A stretch of 7,328 nt of DNA from Deltaproteobacteria bacterium (lineage in GTDB: Bacteria; Desulfobacterota; DSM-4660; Desulfatiglandales; Desulfatiglandaceae). Both the position numbers and the translations under genes were made by a program. The stretch is taken from assembly GCA_018644785.1 (NCBI GenBank), contig JABGPV010000249.1:1-7328 (forward strand), read 5' to 3'. Numbering within the stretch: position 1 is the stretch's first letter; each line of letters opens with the position of its first letter. The notes below the pieces were generated by a model, which was given only the letters and a program-made list of their open reading frames with translations, ran no database searches and had not been told where the DNA came from. This document shows, piece by piece, positions 1-5,863 of the stretch.

Positions 1-708
1 CAACTGGGGATGGACCCAAAAAAAGTGATCACCACGGGCAACATCAAATTTGACCGTGAAACGGTTGCCATGGATGTGGACGAGAAAAGGTCCTGGCTGG
101 AAACCCTCGGGCTGAAACAGGAGACGCCCATCTGGGTGGCCGGCAGCACTCACGAAGGTGAAGAGGCTGTGTTGTTGCGGGTGTTTCAGGATTTGAAACG
201 AAAATTTCCCATGTTGCGCTTGATTATCGCACCGCGAGATGTGGGCAGATCCCACGAGATTTCGAGCATGATCCGTAAGCAAGGCATGGCGGTCGTTTTA
301 AGAACAACGGTTTCGAAAAAAAGCCATCCCTATGATGTTTTGGTCCTGGATACGGTGGGTGAGTTAGGATATGTCTACGGCGTGGGCGATACAGCATTTG
401 TGGGGGGGAGTCTTGTTCCCATCGGCGGGCATAACCTGCTGGAGCCTGCCGATTTCGGTATCCCCGTGCTTTTCGGACCCCATACCCACAATTTTGAATT
501 TATGTCCGAATCTATTTTGAAGGCCGGCGGGGGGTTCCGGGTTCAGGATGATGCCGAACTTCATGATGCCATGGAGCGTCTTCTGTCGGATTCCGCGTTG
601 CGCAAACGAATGGGGGGCAGGGCAAAGTCATTTGTGGTTGAAAACCGTGGGGCACTTAAGCGGGTTATGGGTTATATTGCCCAACATCAGTTCAAAGCTC
701 AAAGCTGA
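1..708 (+). CDS. waaA: 3-deoxy-D-manno-octulosonic acid (Kdo) transferase, C-terminal part (5' end outside window)
   Basis: This is the C-terminal portion of the GT30 glycosyltransferase that moves Kdo from CMP-Kdo onto lipid IVA at the inner membrane. The frame is open from base 1, so the gene starts upstream. About 235 residues are visible, roughly the C-terminal half of a protein usually near 420-430 residues. Family landmarks, numbered from the first visible codon, are GNIKFD (13-18), AGSTHEGEE (47-55), the APRD segment near 77-80, and the strongly conserved GGSLVPIGGHNLLEP (135-149) followed by GPHTHNF (159-165), which belong to the nucleotide-sugar binding C-terminal domain. The final residues (about FKAQS) and the stop codon are encoded inside a heptamer repeat array (693-762), so the extreme C-terminus may have been rewritten by that repeat. 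It is the first visible gene of the operon and is followed by lpxK. The identification is secure; whether it adds one or several Kdo residues cannot be read from the sequence. Confidence 0.95.
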   Translation, partial: QLGMDPKKVITTGNIKFDRETVAMDVDEKRSWLETLGLKQETPIWVAGSTHEGEEAVLLRVFQDLKRKFPMLRLIIAPRDVGRSHEISSMIRKQGMAVVLRTTVSKKSHPYDVLVLDTVGELGYVYGVGDTAFVGGSLVPIGGHNLLEPADFGIPVLFGPHTHNFEFMSESILKAGGGFRVQDDAELHDAMERLLSDSALRKRMGGRAKSFVVENRGALKRVMGYIAQHQFKAQS

Positions 709-762
709 AAGCTCAAAGGGCGTAGATGATAACGCTTTCAGCTTTCACCTTTCAGCTTTGGA
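693..762. repeat. Inverted array of heptamer repeats at the waaA/lpxK junction
   Basis: The left half (693-718) reads as tandem heptamers of the form AAAGCTC/AAAGCTG. The right half (735-762) is the reverse-complement array, CTTTCAG, CTTTCAC, CTTTCAG, CTTTGGA. The arms include a perfect 12-bp inverted repeat: CAAAGCTGAAAG at 700-711 and CTTTCAGCTTTG at 749-760. A shorter AAAG/CTTT pairing (715-718 with 742-745) could extend the stem inward. The waaA stop codon (706-708) lies in the left arm, and the lpxK ribosome binding site begins at the last base of the right arm. The heptamer periodicity and symmetry resemble dispersed intergenic repeats rather than chance sequence. Whether copies exist elsewhere in the genome cannot be seen here. 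Confidence 0.8.
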
Positions 763-763
763 G
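760..763 (+). promoter_or_regulatory. Ribosome binding site deciding the lpxK start
   Basis: GGAG lies 7 bases before the ATG at 771. The upstream in-frame ATG at 726 has no Shine-Dalgarno sequence and sits in the loop of the 700-760 inverted repeat, so the start at 771 is preferred. Confidence 0.7.
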
Positions 764-770
764 TGGGCCG

Positions 771-1868
771 ATGAGAAGATTTTTGCACAGGACAGACTGG
801 TCATCCATTCACCGGGAGAAGTCCCTCAAGTTTTATACGCCTGTGTTGGCGTTTTTTTCATGGTTATATGGTTTTGTGCAAAGGCTTCGGTATGCCGCAT
901 ATGGCCTGGGGATTTTAAGGAAAAAAAGCTTGCCGGGGTTTGTGGTGAGTGTGGGGAATCTTACGGTCGGCGGGACGGGAAAAACACCGGCGGTTGCTGC
1001 GCTGGCGAAATGGGCGTTGTCTGAAAAAATCCGAGCCTGCATCATCTCAAGGGGATATGGAGGGCGGTACAAAAGTCGTGTACTGGCGGTATCCGACGGA
1101 GAGCGGATCCTGGCAGATTCCCGTTTGGCCGGAGATGAGCCGGTACTCTTGGCCCGTAATGTCCCCGGAAGTCCCGTGGTATTGTCCAGAGAGCGTTATC
1201 TGGCGGGAATGTATGCCCACAAAAGGTTCGGGTCTGAGTTTTATATTATTGATGATGGGTTTCAGCATATGCAGTTGGAGCGGGATTTGAACCTGGTGCT
1301 GATGGACGCAGCGCACCCCTTCGGAAATGGGCATCTCCTGCCCCGGGGACCGTTGAGAGAACCCCTGGACCAATTGGCACGGGCGGACGTTTTTATTCTG
1401 ACGCGGGTTAAGAAAGATAGCAATGGGCGGTCATTGGCTTATTTGAAAGAAAATTATCCCCACATCCCCGTCTTCTGCGCGGATCATGTGCCGGACAAGG
1501 TGATCTTTCCCTGTTTGGATCAGGTTTTTCCCCCAAAAATGTTAAATGAAAAACGGGTGGTGGCTTTTGCCGGAATCGGCAATCCCGGGGTGTTTCGAGA
1601 GACTTTGATGGAAATGGGTGCTGAGGTGGTTGAATTTTGTGGGTTTAAAGACCATTATCACTATAAAAAAGAGGATCTTGACCGTCTTGTTCGGTTGAAA
1701 TCGCAAACTGACGCCCAATACATTCTGACCACTGAAAAGGACTGGATGAGAATTTCTTCTATCTGGACGGAATGTTCGGAAATAGCATATTTGAGTATTC
1801 AATTTTCCTTCCTGCCGGGGCAGGAAGGGGTTTTCAGGATGATAGAGAATGCGTTTAGAAAAAAATGA
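771..1868 (+). CDS. lpxK: Tetraacyldisaccharide 4'-kinase (lipid A 4'-kinase)
   Basis: This enzyme phosphorylates the 4' position of the tetraacyldisaccharide 1-phosphate to give lipid IVA, on the cytoplasmic face of the inner membrane. The chosen start gives 365 residues, longer than but close to the usual 320-350. Visible features are an N-terminal hydrophobic, membrane-associating stretch (about 23-48), a P-loop VGNLTVGGTGKTP (61-73) with K71 and T72, the acidic motif IIDDGFQH (159-166), LLPRGPLREP (189-198), the DHYHY segment (294-298) in place of the family DHH, and TTEKD (320-324). An in-frame ATG at 726 would add 15 residues encoded by repeat DNA; it is rejected because GGAG stands 7 bases before 771. 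The 3' end overlaps lpxL by 20 bases, which suggests coupled translation. A perfect palindrome at 1807-1828 lies within the last codons. Function is confident; the exact start is less so. Confidence 0.95.
   Translation: MRRFLHRTDWSSIHREKSLKFYTPVLAFFSWLYGFVQRLRYAAYGLGILRKKSLPGFVVSVGNLTVGGTGKTPAVAALAKWALSEKIRACIISRGYGGRYKSRVLAVSDGERILADSRLAGDEPVLLARNVPGSPVVLSRERYLAGMYAHKRFGSEFYIIDDGFQHMQLERDLNLVLMDAAHPFGNGHLLPRGPLREPLDQLARADVFILTRVKKDSNGRSLAYLKENYPHIPVFCADHVPDKVIFPCLDQVFPPKMLNEKRVVAFAGIGNPGVFRETLMEMGAEVVEFCGFKDHYHYKKEDLDRLVRLKSQTDAQYILTTEKDWMRISSIWTECSEIAYLSIQFSFLPGQEGVFRMIENAFRKK
1807..1828. repeat. Perfect 10-bp palindrome inside the 3' end of lpxK
   Basis: CCTTCCTGCC (1807-1816) and its exact complement GGCAGGAAGG (1819-1828) are separated by only two bases, so the RNA would form a short, strong hairpin with a tight loop. 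Two further G-U pairs are possible outside (1806-1829, 1805-1830), and TTTT follows at 1831-1834. The hairpin ends 7 bases before the putative lpxL ribosome binding site AGGA (1836-1839). It is translated as part of LpxK (about residues 346-353, around FLPGQEG), so it must also satisfy coding. A role in lpxL translation, pausing or mRNA stability is an inference. Confidence 0.55.
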
Positions 1869-2772
1869 AATGTTTTTAGCCGCCGTATCCCTGATCCTCA
1901 ACGGTTTGGTGGGGTTCCTGGGGCTTATCCCCATCCGCGCGGGGCAATTCCTGGGTCGTATGCTGGGACGATTCTTAGGGATTGCGACGGTGGGACCCAT
2001 GAAATCATCTTTAAACGGTCTACGGATGGTTTTTGGCGATCGGATGTCGGAAGAGCAGTTGAGAAAACTGAATCGCCGGGTGGTACTTCATTTCGCGCAG
2101 ATGTTGTTTGAAGTGCCGCATGTTTTCAAGTTGAATATAAAGAATCTGCATCGATATGTTTATTTTGAAAACGAAGAGGCCTTGGCTGAGGCTTTGGCCA
2201 GGGGGAAAGGATGCTTCATCCTGACGGGCCATTTCGGGAACTGGGAACTCATGAGCGCGGCGGTTACCCTCAAGTTTCAAACCAGCGGGATCGCGGTGGC
2301 GCGACCCGCGGATTTTGCACCGGTCGAAGACTTGTTGATGCGCCTGAGGACCCGATTCGGCACTGAAATTATTCCCAAGAAAAAGGCCATGAAAAAATTG
2401 TTGCGGGGCACCCGGGAAAACAAGGCCATGGGCATTCTGCTGGATCAAAATGTGGACTGGTATGAAGGGGTGTTCGTTCCATTCCTGGGTCAACCGGCCT
2501 GTACCAATAAGGGCCTGGCGTTGATTGCCATGAAAACAGAGGCGCCGGTGATTCCCATATTCAGCGCACGGCAGCCCGATGGTCGGTACCGTGTGGTGTT
2601 CGAAAAAGAGGTGGATTTGATTCGTTCCGGAAGCAAACTTTCCGATACGGAAGAGAATACGGCGCTCTTCAACCGCATCATCAATAAATACATTTATTGG
2701 TATCCGGAACAATGGTTCTGGTTTCACAAGCGTTGGAAAACAAGGCCCAGTTGTCCATTTCCGCGAAAATGA
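1849..2772 (+). CDS. lpxL: Lipid A late (secondary) acyltransferase, LpxL/HtrB family
   Basis: This membrane-associated enzyme adds a secondary acyl chain to Kdo2-lipid IVA, using an acyl carrier protein thioester. It has 307 residues, the usual family length. There is an N-terminal hydrophobic anchor (about 8-30). The catalytic HX4E motif is GHFGNWE with H128 and E133, followed by ARPAD (151-155), MGILLDQN (194-201) and the typical tail YPEQWFWFHKRWKTRP (285-300). ATG 1849 was chosen because AGGA (1836-1839) lies 9 bases upstream; this start overlaps lpxK by 20 bases. ATG 1870, two bases after the lpxK stop, would also keep the anchor but lacks a clear ribosome binding site. LpxL and LpxM paralogues are hard to separate by motif, so chain position and acyl length are not assigned. 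No second acyltransferase is visible in the window. Confidence 0.93.
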   Translation: MRLEKNEMFLAAVSLILNGLVGFLGLIPIRAGQFLGRMLGRFLGIATVGPMKSSLNGLRMVFGDRMSEEQLRKLNRRVVLHFAQMLFEVPHVFKLNIKNLHRYVYFENEEALAEALARGKGCFILTGHFGNWELMSAAVTLKFQTSGIAVARPADFAPVEDLLMRLRTRFGTEIIPKKKAMKKLLRGTRENKAMGILLDQNVDWYEGVFVPFLGQPACTNKGLALIAMKTEAPVIPIFSARQPDGRYRVVFEKEVDLIRSGSKLSDTEENTALFNRIINKYIYWYPEQWFWFHKRWKTRPSCPFPRK

Positions 2773-2801
2773 TAGCCTTTAGAAAAACAAAGAAATTTAC
2801 C

Positions 2802-2806
2802 GAGGA
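2802..2806 (+). promoter_or_regulatory. Ribosome binding site for a TTG start of waaF
   Basis: GAGGA lies 6 bases before TTG 2813. The ATG at 2806, overlapping this site, opens a different frame that runs only to 3027 with no recognisable protein, so TTG is the likely start. Confidence 0.65.
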
Positions 2807-2812
2807 TGGATA

Positions 2813-3880
2813 TTGAAGGTTTCCTGCGGCAGAAGAATAGAAAAAAGCCAGGTGCAGCGAATCCTCATTCGTGCCACCAACTGGGTTGGGGATGCGGTCA
2901 TGACCCTCCCGGCCCTGGAGGCGGTGAGGGAGAATTTTCCTACCAGCCACATCACAGTCCTGGCAAAGCCCTGGGTCGCGCCTCTTTTCGAAAACCATCC
3001 CGCTGTGGACAGGGTTCTGGTTTTTGACAAGGGCAATGGCGCCAGGGCCGGTTTTGTTGAAATGTTAAGGGTCAGTCGTTTTATTCGAAAAGAACGGTTC
3101 GAACTGGCCATTCTTTTTCAAAACGCATTTGAAGCGGCCCTTCTGACTTTTTTTGGCCGGGTCAAACAGCGGGTCGGCTACAAAACCGATGGAAGAGGTT
3201 TTATGCTCACCCATGGTGTCCCTCGAACCGAAAAGGTATTGGGAATTCACCAGGTGGGGTACTATTGTGCGATTCTGCGTGCTGTGGGGTGGCCCGCCGA
3301 AGACAGGGATCCGGTGCTTCATATGGGTCGTGAGGTTCGGGAGCAGGCGGTCGGAATTTTGAAGTCCAATGGTGTTGATTCACGTGATTTCATTGTGGGT
3401 TTGAGTCCCGGGGCTGTGTTTGGAAGCGCAAAACGATGGCCTCCCGAGCGATTTTCGGAGATTGGCGACCGGGTGGTTGAAAGATGGGGCGCCCGTGTCG
3501 TTGTGTTCGGCAGCGGCGGGGAAAGGGCCATTGGAGATCGCGTCTGTGAGGCCATGAAACACGAGGCCTTGAATCTTTGCGGAAAAACATCATTAAGGGT
3601 GGCCATGGGCGCCATGAGCCTGTGCCGCTTTTTTGTAACCAATGATTCGGGATTGATGCATACGGCTTCGGCCTTGGGTCTTCCCACCGTGGCCGTGTTC
3701 GGTTCCACGGATCACGTGACCACCGGACCCAGGGGGCCGAATGCAAGAATTGTCAGGTGCGCCGCATTGTGTGCGCCCTGTTTGAAGCAGGAATGCCCGA
3801 CCGATCACCGGTGTATGCTGGATATCACCCCTGAAATGGTCTGGGAAACAATGGAAGTATTGAGGAGGGATGTTTTTTGA
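2813..3880 (+). CDS. waaF: ADP-heptose:LPS heptosyltransferase II-type (GT9)
   Basis: This GT9, GT-B fold enzyme moves L-glycero-D-manno-heptose from ADP-heptose to the growing inner core in the cytoplasm; the WaaF type adds the second heptose. It has 355 residues from a TTG start. The N-terminal domain shows ILIRATNWVGDAVMTLPAL (17-35), the diagnostic heptosyltransferase II opening, with D27 as the candidate catalytic acid. The C-terminal domain shows LSPGAVFGSAKRWP (197-210) with K207, VVVFGSGGE (229-237), LCGKTSL (255-261), TNDSGLMHTASALGLPTVAVFG (276-297) and TGPRG (304-308). The tail carries four cysteines, C320, C323, C328 and C334, in the pattern CAPC-x4-C-x5-C, a possible metal site. 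The N-terminus is 10-13 residues longer than usual; GTG 2852 would give a shorter protein but has a weaker ribosome binding site. The stop overlaps the gmhB start by 3-4 bases. Family assignment is firm; II versus another heptosyltransferase is strongly favoured. Confidence 0.93.
   Translation: MKVSCGRRIEKSQVQRILIRATNWVGDAVMTLPALEAVRENFPTSHITVLAKPWVAPLFENHPAVDRVLVFDKGNGARAGFVEMLRVSRFIRKERFELAILFQNAFEAALLTFFGRVKQRVGYKTDGRGFMLTHGVPRTEKVLGIHQVGYYCAILRAVGWPAEDRDPVLHMGREVREQAVGILKSNGVDSRDFIVGLSPGAVFGSAKRWPPERFSEIGDRVVERWGARVVVFGSGGERAIGDRVCEAMKHEALNLCGKTSLRVAMGAMSLCRFFVTNDSGLMHTASALGLPTVAVFGSTDHVTTGPRGPNARIVRCAALCAPCLKQECPTDHRCMLDITPEMVWETMEVLRRDVF
3862..3869 (+). promoter_or_regulatory. Strong ribosome binding site for the TTG start of gmhB
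   Basis: GAGGAGGG, inside the last codons of waaF, lies 7 bases before TTG 3877. The next in-frame ATG (residue 8, base 3898) would leave too few residues before the catalytic DRDGT, so TTG is well supported. Confidence 0.75.
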
Positions 3881-4443
3881 AAAAACCGGCTGTTTTTATG
3901 GATCGTGACGGCACCGTCAATGAGCAGATGGGATATATCAATCATTTGGACCGCTTTGTACTGCTGCCGGGGGTCGGGAAAGCGATCCGGTTACTCAATG
4001 AGGCCGGCTATCTCGCCATCATCGTGAGCAACCAGTCCGGGGTAGCGCGGGGGTATTTTCCCATTGACCTGGTTCATGGGGTGCATGAAAAGATGAAAGC
4101 CCTCATAAAGAATGATGGTGCAACCCTTGACGGCATCTATTTCTGCCCCCATTACCCCAATGGAAAGGTTCCCCCGTACGGTATGTCATGCGATTGCCGA
4201 AAGCCCAGGCCCGGTCTGATCGGAGAGGCCTGCAAGTCTTTTGATGTTGATATGGAGAATTCTTACGTGGTCGGGGACCGGTGTACCGATATTGAAATGG
4301 CGCACGAGGCGGGTTTAAAGGGGATCATGGTCAAGACTGGTTATGGCATGGGGGATCTGGTGTACGTTTTCCCGGAGCTCCCGTTTCAGCCTCTTCATGT
4401 GGCGGAAGACCTTTTGGATGCGGTGAAATGGATTCTCGGTTGA
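3877..4443 (+). CDS. gmhB: D-glycero-beta-D-manno-heptose 1,7-bisphosphate 7-phosphatase
   Basis: This soluble HAD-superfamily phosphatase removes the 7-phosphate of heptose 1,7-bisphosphate, a step toward the ADP-heptose used by the flanking heptosyltransferases. It has 188 residues, typical for GmhB. HAD motif I is MDRDGTVNE with nucleophile D9 and acid/base D11; motif II is VSNQSG with S51; K109 serves motif III; motif IV is VGDRCTDIE with D134 and D138. The zinc-binding cap has CPH (C90, H92) and CDC (C105, C107), the characteristic GmhB four-ligand pattern. The start is TTG 3877, overlapping the waaF stop as TTGA, behind a strong ribosome binding site. Position between waaF and waaC fits a heptose function. 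A histidinol-phosphate phosphatase is the main alternative because the two families are close, but context and the absence of any his gene favour GmhB. Anomer preference (beta or alpha) cannot be read. Confidence 0.93.
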   Translation: MKKPAVFMDRDGTVNEQMGYINHLDRFVLLPGVGKAIRLLNEAGYLAIIVSNQSGVARGYFPIDLVHGVHEKMKALIKNDGATLDGIYFCPHYPNGKVPPYGMSCDCRKPRPGLIGEACKSFDVDMENSYVVGDRCTDIEMAHEAGLKGIMVKTGYGMGDLVYVFPELPFQPLHVAEDLLDAVKWILG

Positions 4444-4450
4444 GACACAA

Positions 4451-4541
4451 GGGCGGGCACCCGGGCGGGCACAAGACCCGCCCCTACGGAGAAACAAAGC
4501 AAAATGTCGGATGGGTAGGGGCAGGTCTTGTGCCTGCCCGG
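4451..4541. repeat. GC-rich inverted repeat (REP/MITE-like) between gmhB and waaC
   Basis: The 98-base gap between gmhB and the next gene is almost filled by this element. The 27-nt arms at 4461-4487 and 4515-4541 are reverse complements at 25 of 27 positions; one of the two differences would still pair as G-U in RNA. The core reads GGGCGGGCACAAGACC on the left and GGTCTTGTGCCTGCCC on the right, around a 27-base AT-richer loop (4488-4514). A partial extra copy, GGGCGGGCAC at 4451-4460, repeats 4463-4472 directly, as if a second unit had been trimmed. There is no T-run after the right arm, so it is not a canonical terminator. As I recall, sequences of the form GTAGGGGCGGGTCTTGTGCCCGCCC recur between genes in various bacterial genomes, but copy number here cannot be tested. 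Confidence 0.8.
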
Positions 4542-5633
4542 ATGGACAAAAACGTGCCAGTGGAAATCCTCATCGTCAAATTGAGCGCCATCGGCGATGT
4601 GGTCCACACCCTTGCTTTTCTGGACGTGCTCCATCAGAATTTCCCTAAGGCGAAGATCGACTGGTTGGTGGAAGAGAGCGCTGCGGGTGTTATTGAAGGG
4701 CATCCGGCCATTCGTCGGGTGATCATATCAAGAAGAAAATCCTGGTGGCTAAAGCTGGTTGAAGGCCCGTGCTTCGGTGAGGTTTCCAGGGAGATCTTTT
4801 CCTTTTTAAAAGAGATGAGGCATGTTCGCTATGACTGTGTGATAGACCTGCAAGGGTTGCTGAAAAGTGGTGTCCTGGCAGGGCTTTCAAGGGCCGAGCG
4901 AAAGGTGGGCATGTCTGGTGCCAGGGAAGGGGCATGGCTTTTTTTAAAAGAACCGTCCGTCAAGGTGAATTATGATCAGCACGCCATCGATCGTTATCTG
5001 GAAGTGGCAACACAATTGGGATGTCAGTGGGACCGATGGGACAACCGAATTCCGGTGTCTGAAACTCACCGGCACACTTTGGATCAATTGCTTGCGGGTC
5101 ATGGTTTTACGGGCGGGAATCTGGTGGCCATAAACCCCATGGCCAAATGGAAGACCAAGCTGTGGGAACCGGACCTTTTCGCGGCCCTGGGGGACCGGAT
5201 CCTGACGGAATTTCCCTGCCGGATTGTGTTTACCGGAAGTCAGGACGATCGACCGATTATCGAAAATATTTCATCGATGATGAAAAACAGGCCTTTGAAT
5301 TTGGCAGGCAAAACCGGGCTGAAGGAACTGGCTTCTCTATATGACCGCTGCCGTGTTCTGATCACGACGGATACAGGACCCATGCACATGGCAGCCGCCA
5401 TGGGATGCCCCGTGGTAGCCCTTTTCGGACCCACATCACCGCTTCGAACCGGTCCCTATGGTCCCGGGCACAGGGTTATGACATCGGGCGCAGTGTGTAG
5501 CCCCTGTTTCAAAAAAACGTGTGATCAATGGTCCTGTATGCGGGATATCACCGTGGAGAGCGTCTTTGAAGCTGTGAGGGAGGTATTCTTGCTGGAGAAA
5601 ACCTCAAAATCTCAGAAAAATGACAATGCGTAA
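4542..5633 (+). CDS. waaC: ADP-heptose:LPS heptosyltransferase I-type (GT9)
   Basis: This GT9 enzyme would add the first heptose to Kdo on lipid A, before WaaF acts. From ATG 4542 it has 363 residues. Motifs are ILIVKLSAIGDVVHTL (9-24) with D19, VIDLQGLLKSG (100-110), typical of heptosyltransferase I, QHAIDRY (146-152), INPMAKWKTKLW (197-208) with K206, VFTGSQDD (229-236), NLAGKTGL (253-260), TTDTGPMHMAAAMGCPVVALFGPT (275-298) and TGPYG (303-307). The tail again has CSPC-x4-C-x4-C (C319, C322, C327, C332). The start is uncertain: the repeat's right arm ends one base before ATG 4542 and no Shine-Dalgarno sequence is present. In-frame GTG codons at 4530, 4554 and 4560 are alternatives. The frame is open back to ATG 4428, but that would encode the end of gmhB and the repeat in another frame and is not believed. 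It is 29% identical in style to WaaF only at motif level; no figure is claimed for overall identity. Confidence 0.9.
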   Translation: MDKNVPVEILIVKLSAIGDVVHTLAFLDVLHQNFPKAKIDWLVEESAAGVIEGHPAIRRVIISRRKSWWLKLVEGPCFGEVSREIFSFLKEMRHVRYDCVIDLQGLLKSGVLAGLSRAERKVGMSGAREGAWLFLKEPSVKVNYDQHAIDRYLEVATQLGCQWDRWDNRIPVSETHRHTLDQLLAGHGFTGGNLVAINPMAKWKTKLWEPDLFAALGDRILTEFPCRIVFTGSQDDRPIIENISSMMKNRPLNLAGKTGLKELASLYDRCRVLITTDTGPMHMAAAMGCPVVALFGPTSPLRTGPYGPGHRVMTSGAVCSPCFKKTCDQWSCMRDITVESVFEAVREVFLLEKTSKSQKNDNA

Positions 5634-5644
5634 AGGAGACTGAA

Positions 5645-5812
5645 ATGGCCATAAGCAAGGAACTGCTGGATATCCTGGCGTGCCCCAAGTGCAAGGGGGA
5701 TATCTATTTGACGGAATCTGAAGACGGGCTCATCTGCGATCAATGCAAACTGTTATATGAGATCAAGGATGATATCCCCATCATGCTGATTGATGAGGCA
5801 AAACCGTTGTAA
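5645..5812 (+). CDS. Small zinc-ribbon protein, UPF0434/Trm112-like (YcaR type)
   Basis: This short gene encodes 55 residues. It has two cysteine pairs, C13-P-K-C16 and C31-D-Q-C34, around a small beta-rich domain, with the usual opening (M)xISKELLDILACPKC and the later DDIPIML (42-48). This matches the Trm112-like/UPF0434 family; in Escherichia coli the relative ycaR lies next to lpxK and kdsB. Trm112 proteins in eukaryotes activate methyltransferases, whereas the role of the short bacterial forms is not settled. The start is clear: AAGGAG (5633-5638) lies 6 bases before ATG 5645, just after the waaC stop with an 11-base gap. It ends the + strand operon. A cytosolic protein-partner or chaperone-like role is only an inference. 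Confidence 0.88.
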   Translation: MAISKELLDILACPKCKGDIYLTESEDGLICDQCKLLYEIKDDIPIMLIDEAKPL

Positions 5813-5863
5813 TAATTCCGCTAACTCCGGTGACACAATACCAAGTTTTCATTGCCCGGCCAT
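5813..5863. other. Short gap between convergent genes
   Basis: These 51 bases separate the + strand operon from the convergent lnt gene. Transcription from both sides should end here, yet I see no convincing GC stem with a T-run on either strand; only a pair of CCGG tetramers (5827-5830 and 5856-5859) could pair. Termination may be Rho-dependent or may occur within the opposing gene. Confidence 0.5.

Noticed and set aside
726..770. Upstream in-frame ATG at 726 as the lpxK start
   Set aside because: It lies in the loop of a repeat, has no Shine-Dalgarno sequence, and adds 15 residues encoded by repeat DNA; ATG 771 has GGAG at proper spacing.
548..1024. 158-codon + strand frame overlapping waaA and lpxK
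   Set aside because: It covers conserved parts of both genes in a different frame and resembles no known protein.
1542..2000. 152-codon - strand frame across the lpxK/lpxL boundary
   Set aside because: It is antisense to two solid genes and has no recognisable protein features.
2020..2727. Long open frame of 235 codons on the - strand opposite lpxL
   Set aside because: It is antisense to a clearly recognised gene, shows no domain or motif, and lacks its own ribosome binding site or operon context; a codon-bias shadow.
3319..3746. Overlapping - strand frames opposite waaF
   Set aside because: They are rich in Arg and Pro in the way expected of antisense frames in GC-biased codons, with no motif.
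4428..4541. Upstream ATG at 4428 giving a 401-residue heptosyltransferase
   Set aside because: The extra 38 residues come from the end of gmhB read in another frame and from the palindromic repeat; family similarity begins only at about 4560.
4461..4541. Reading the GC-rich inverted repeat as an intrinsic terminator
   Set aside because: No T-run follows the right arm and the next gene of the same pathway starts immediately; a repeat element or mRNA-stabilising hairpin fits better.
5813..5863. Bidirectional Rho-independent terminator between the convergent genes
   Set aside because: Only a 4-bp CCGG pairing was found, with no stable stem joined to a T-run.
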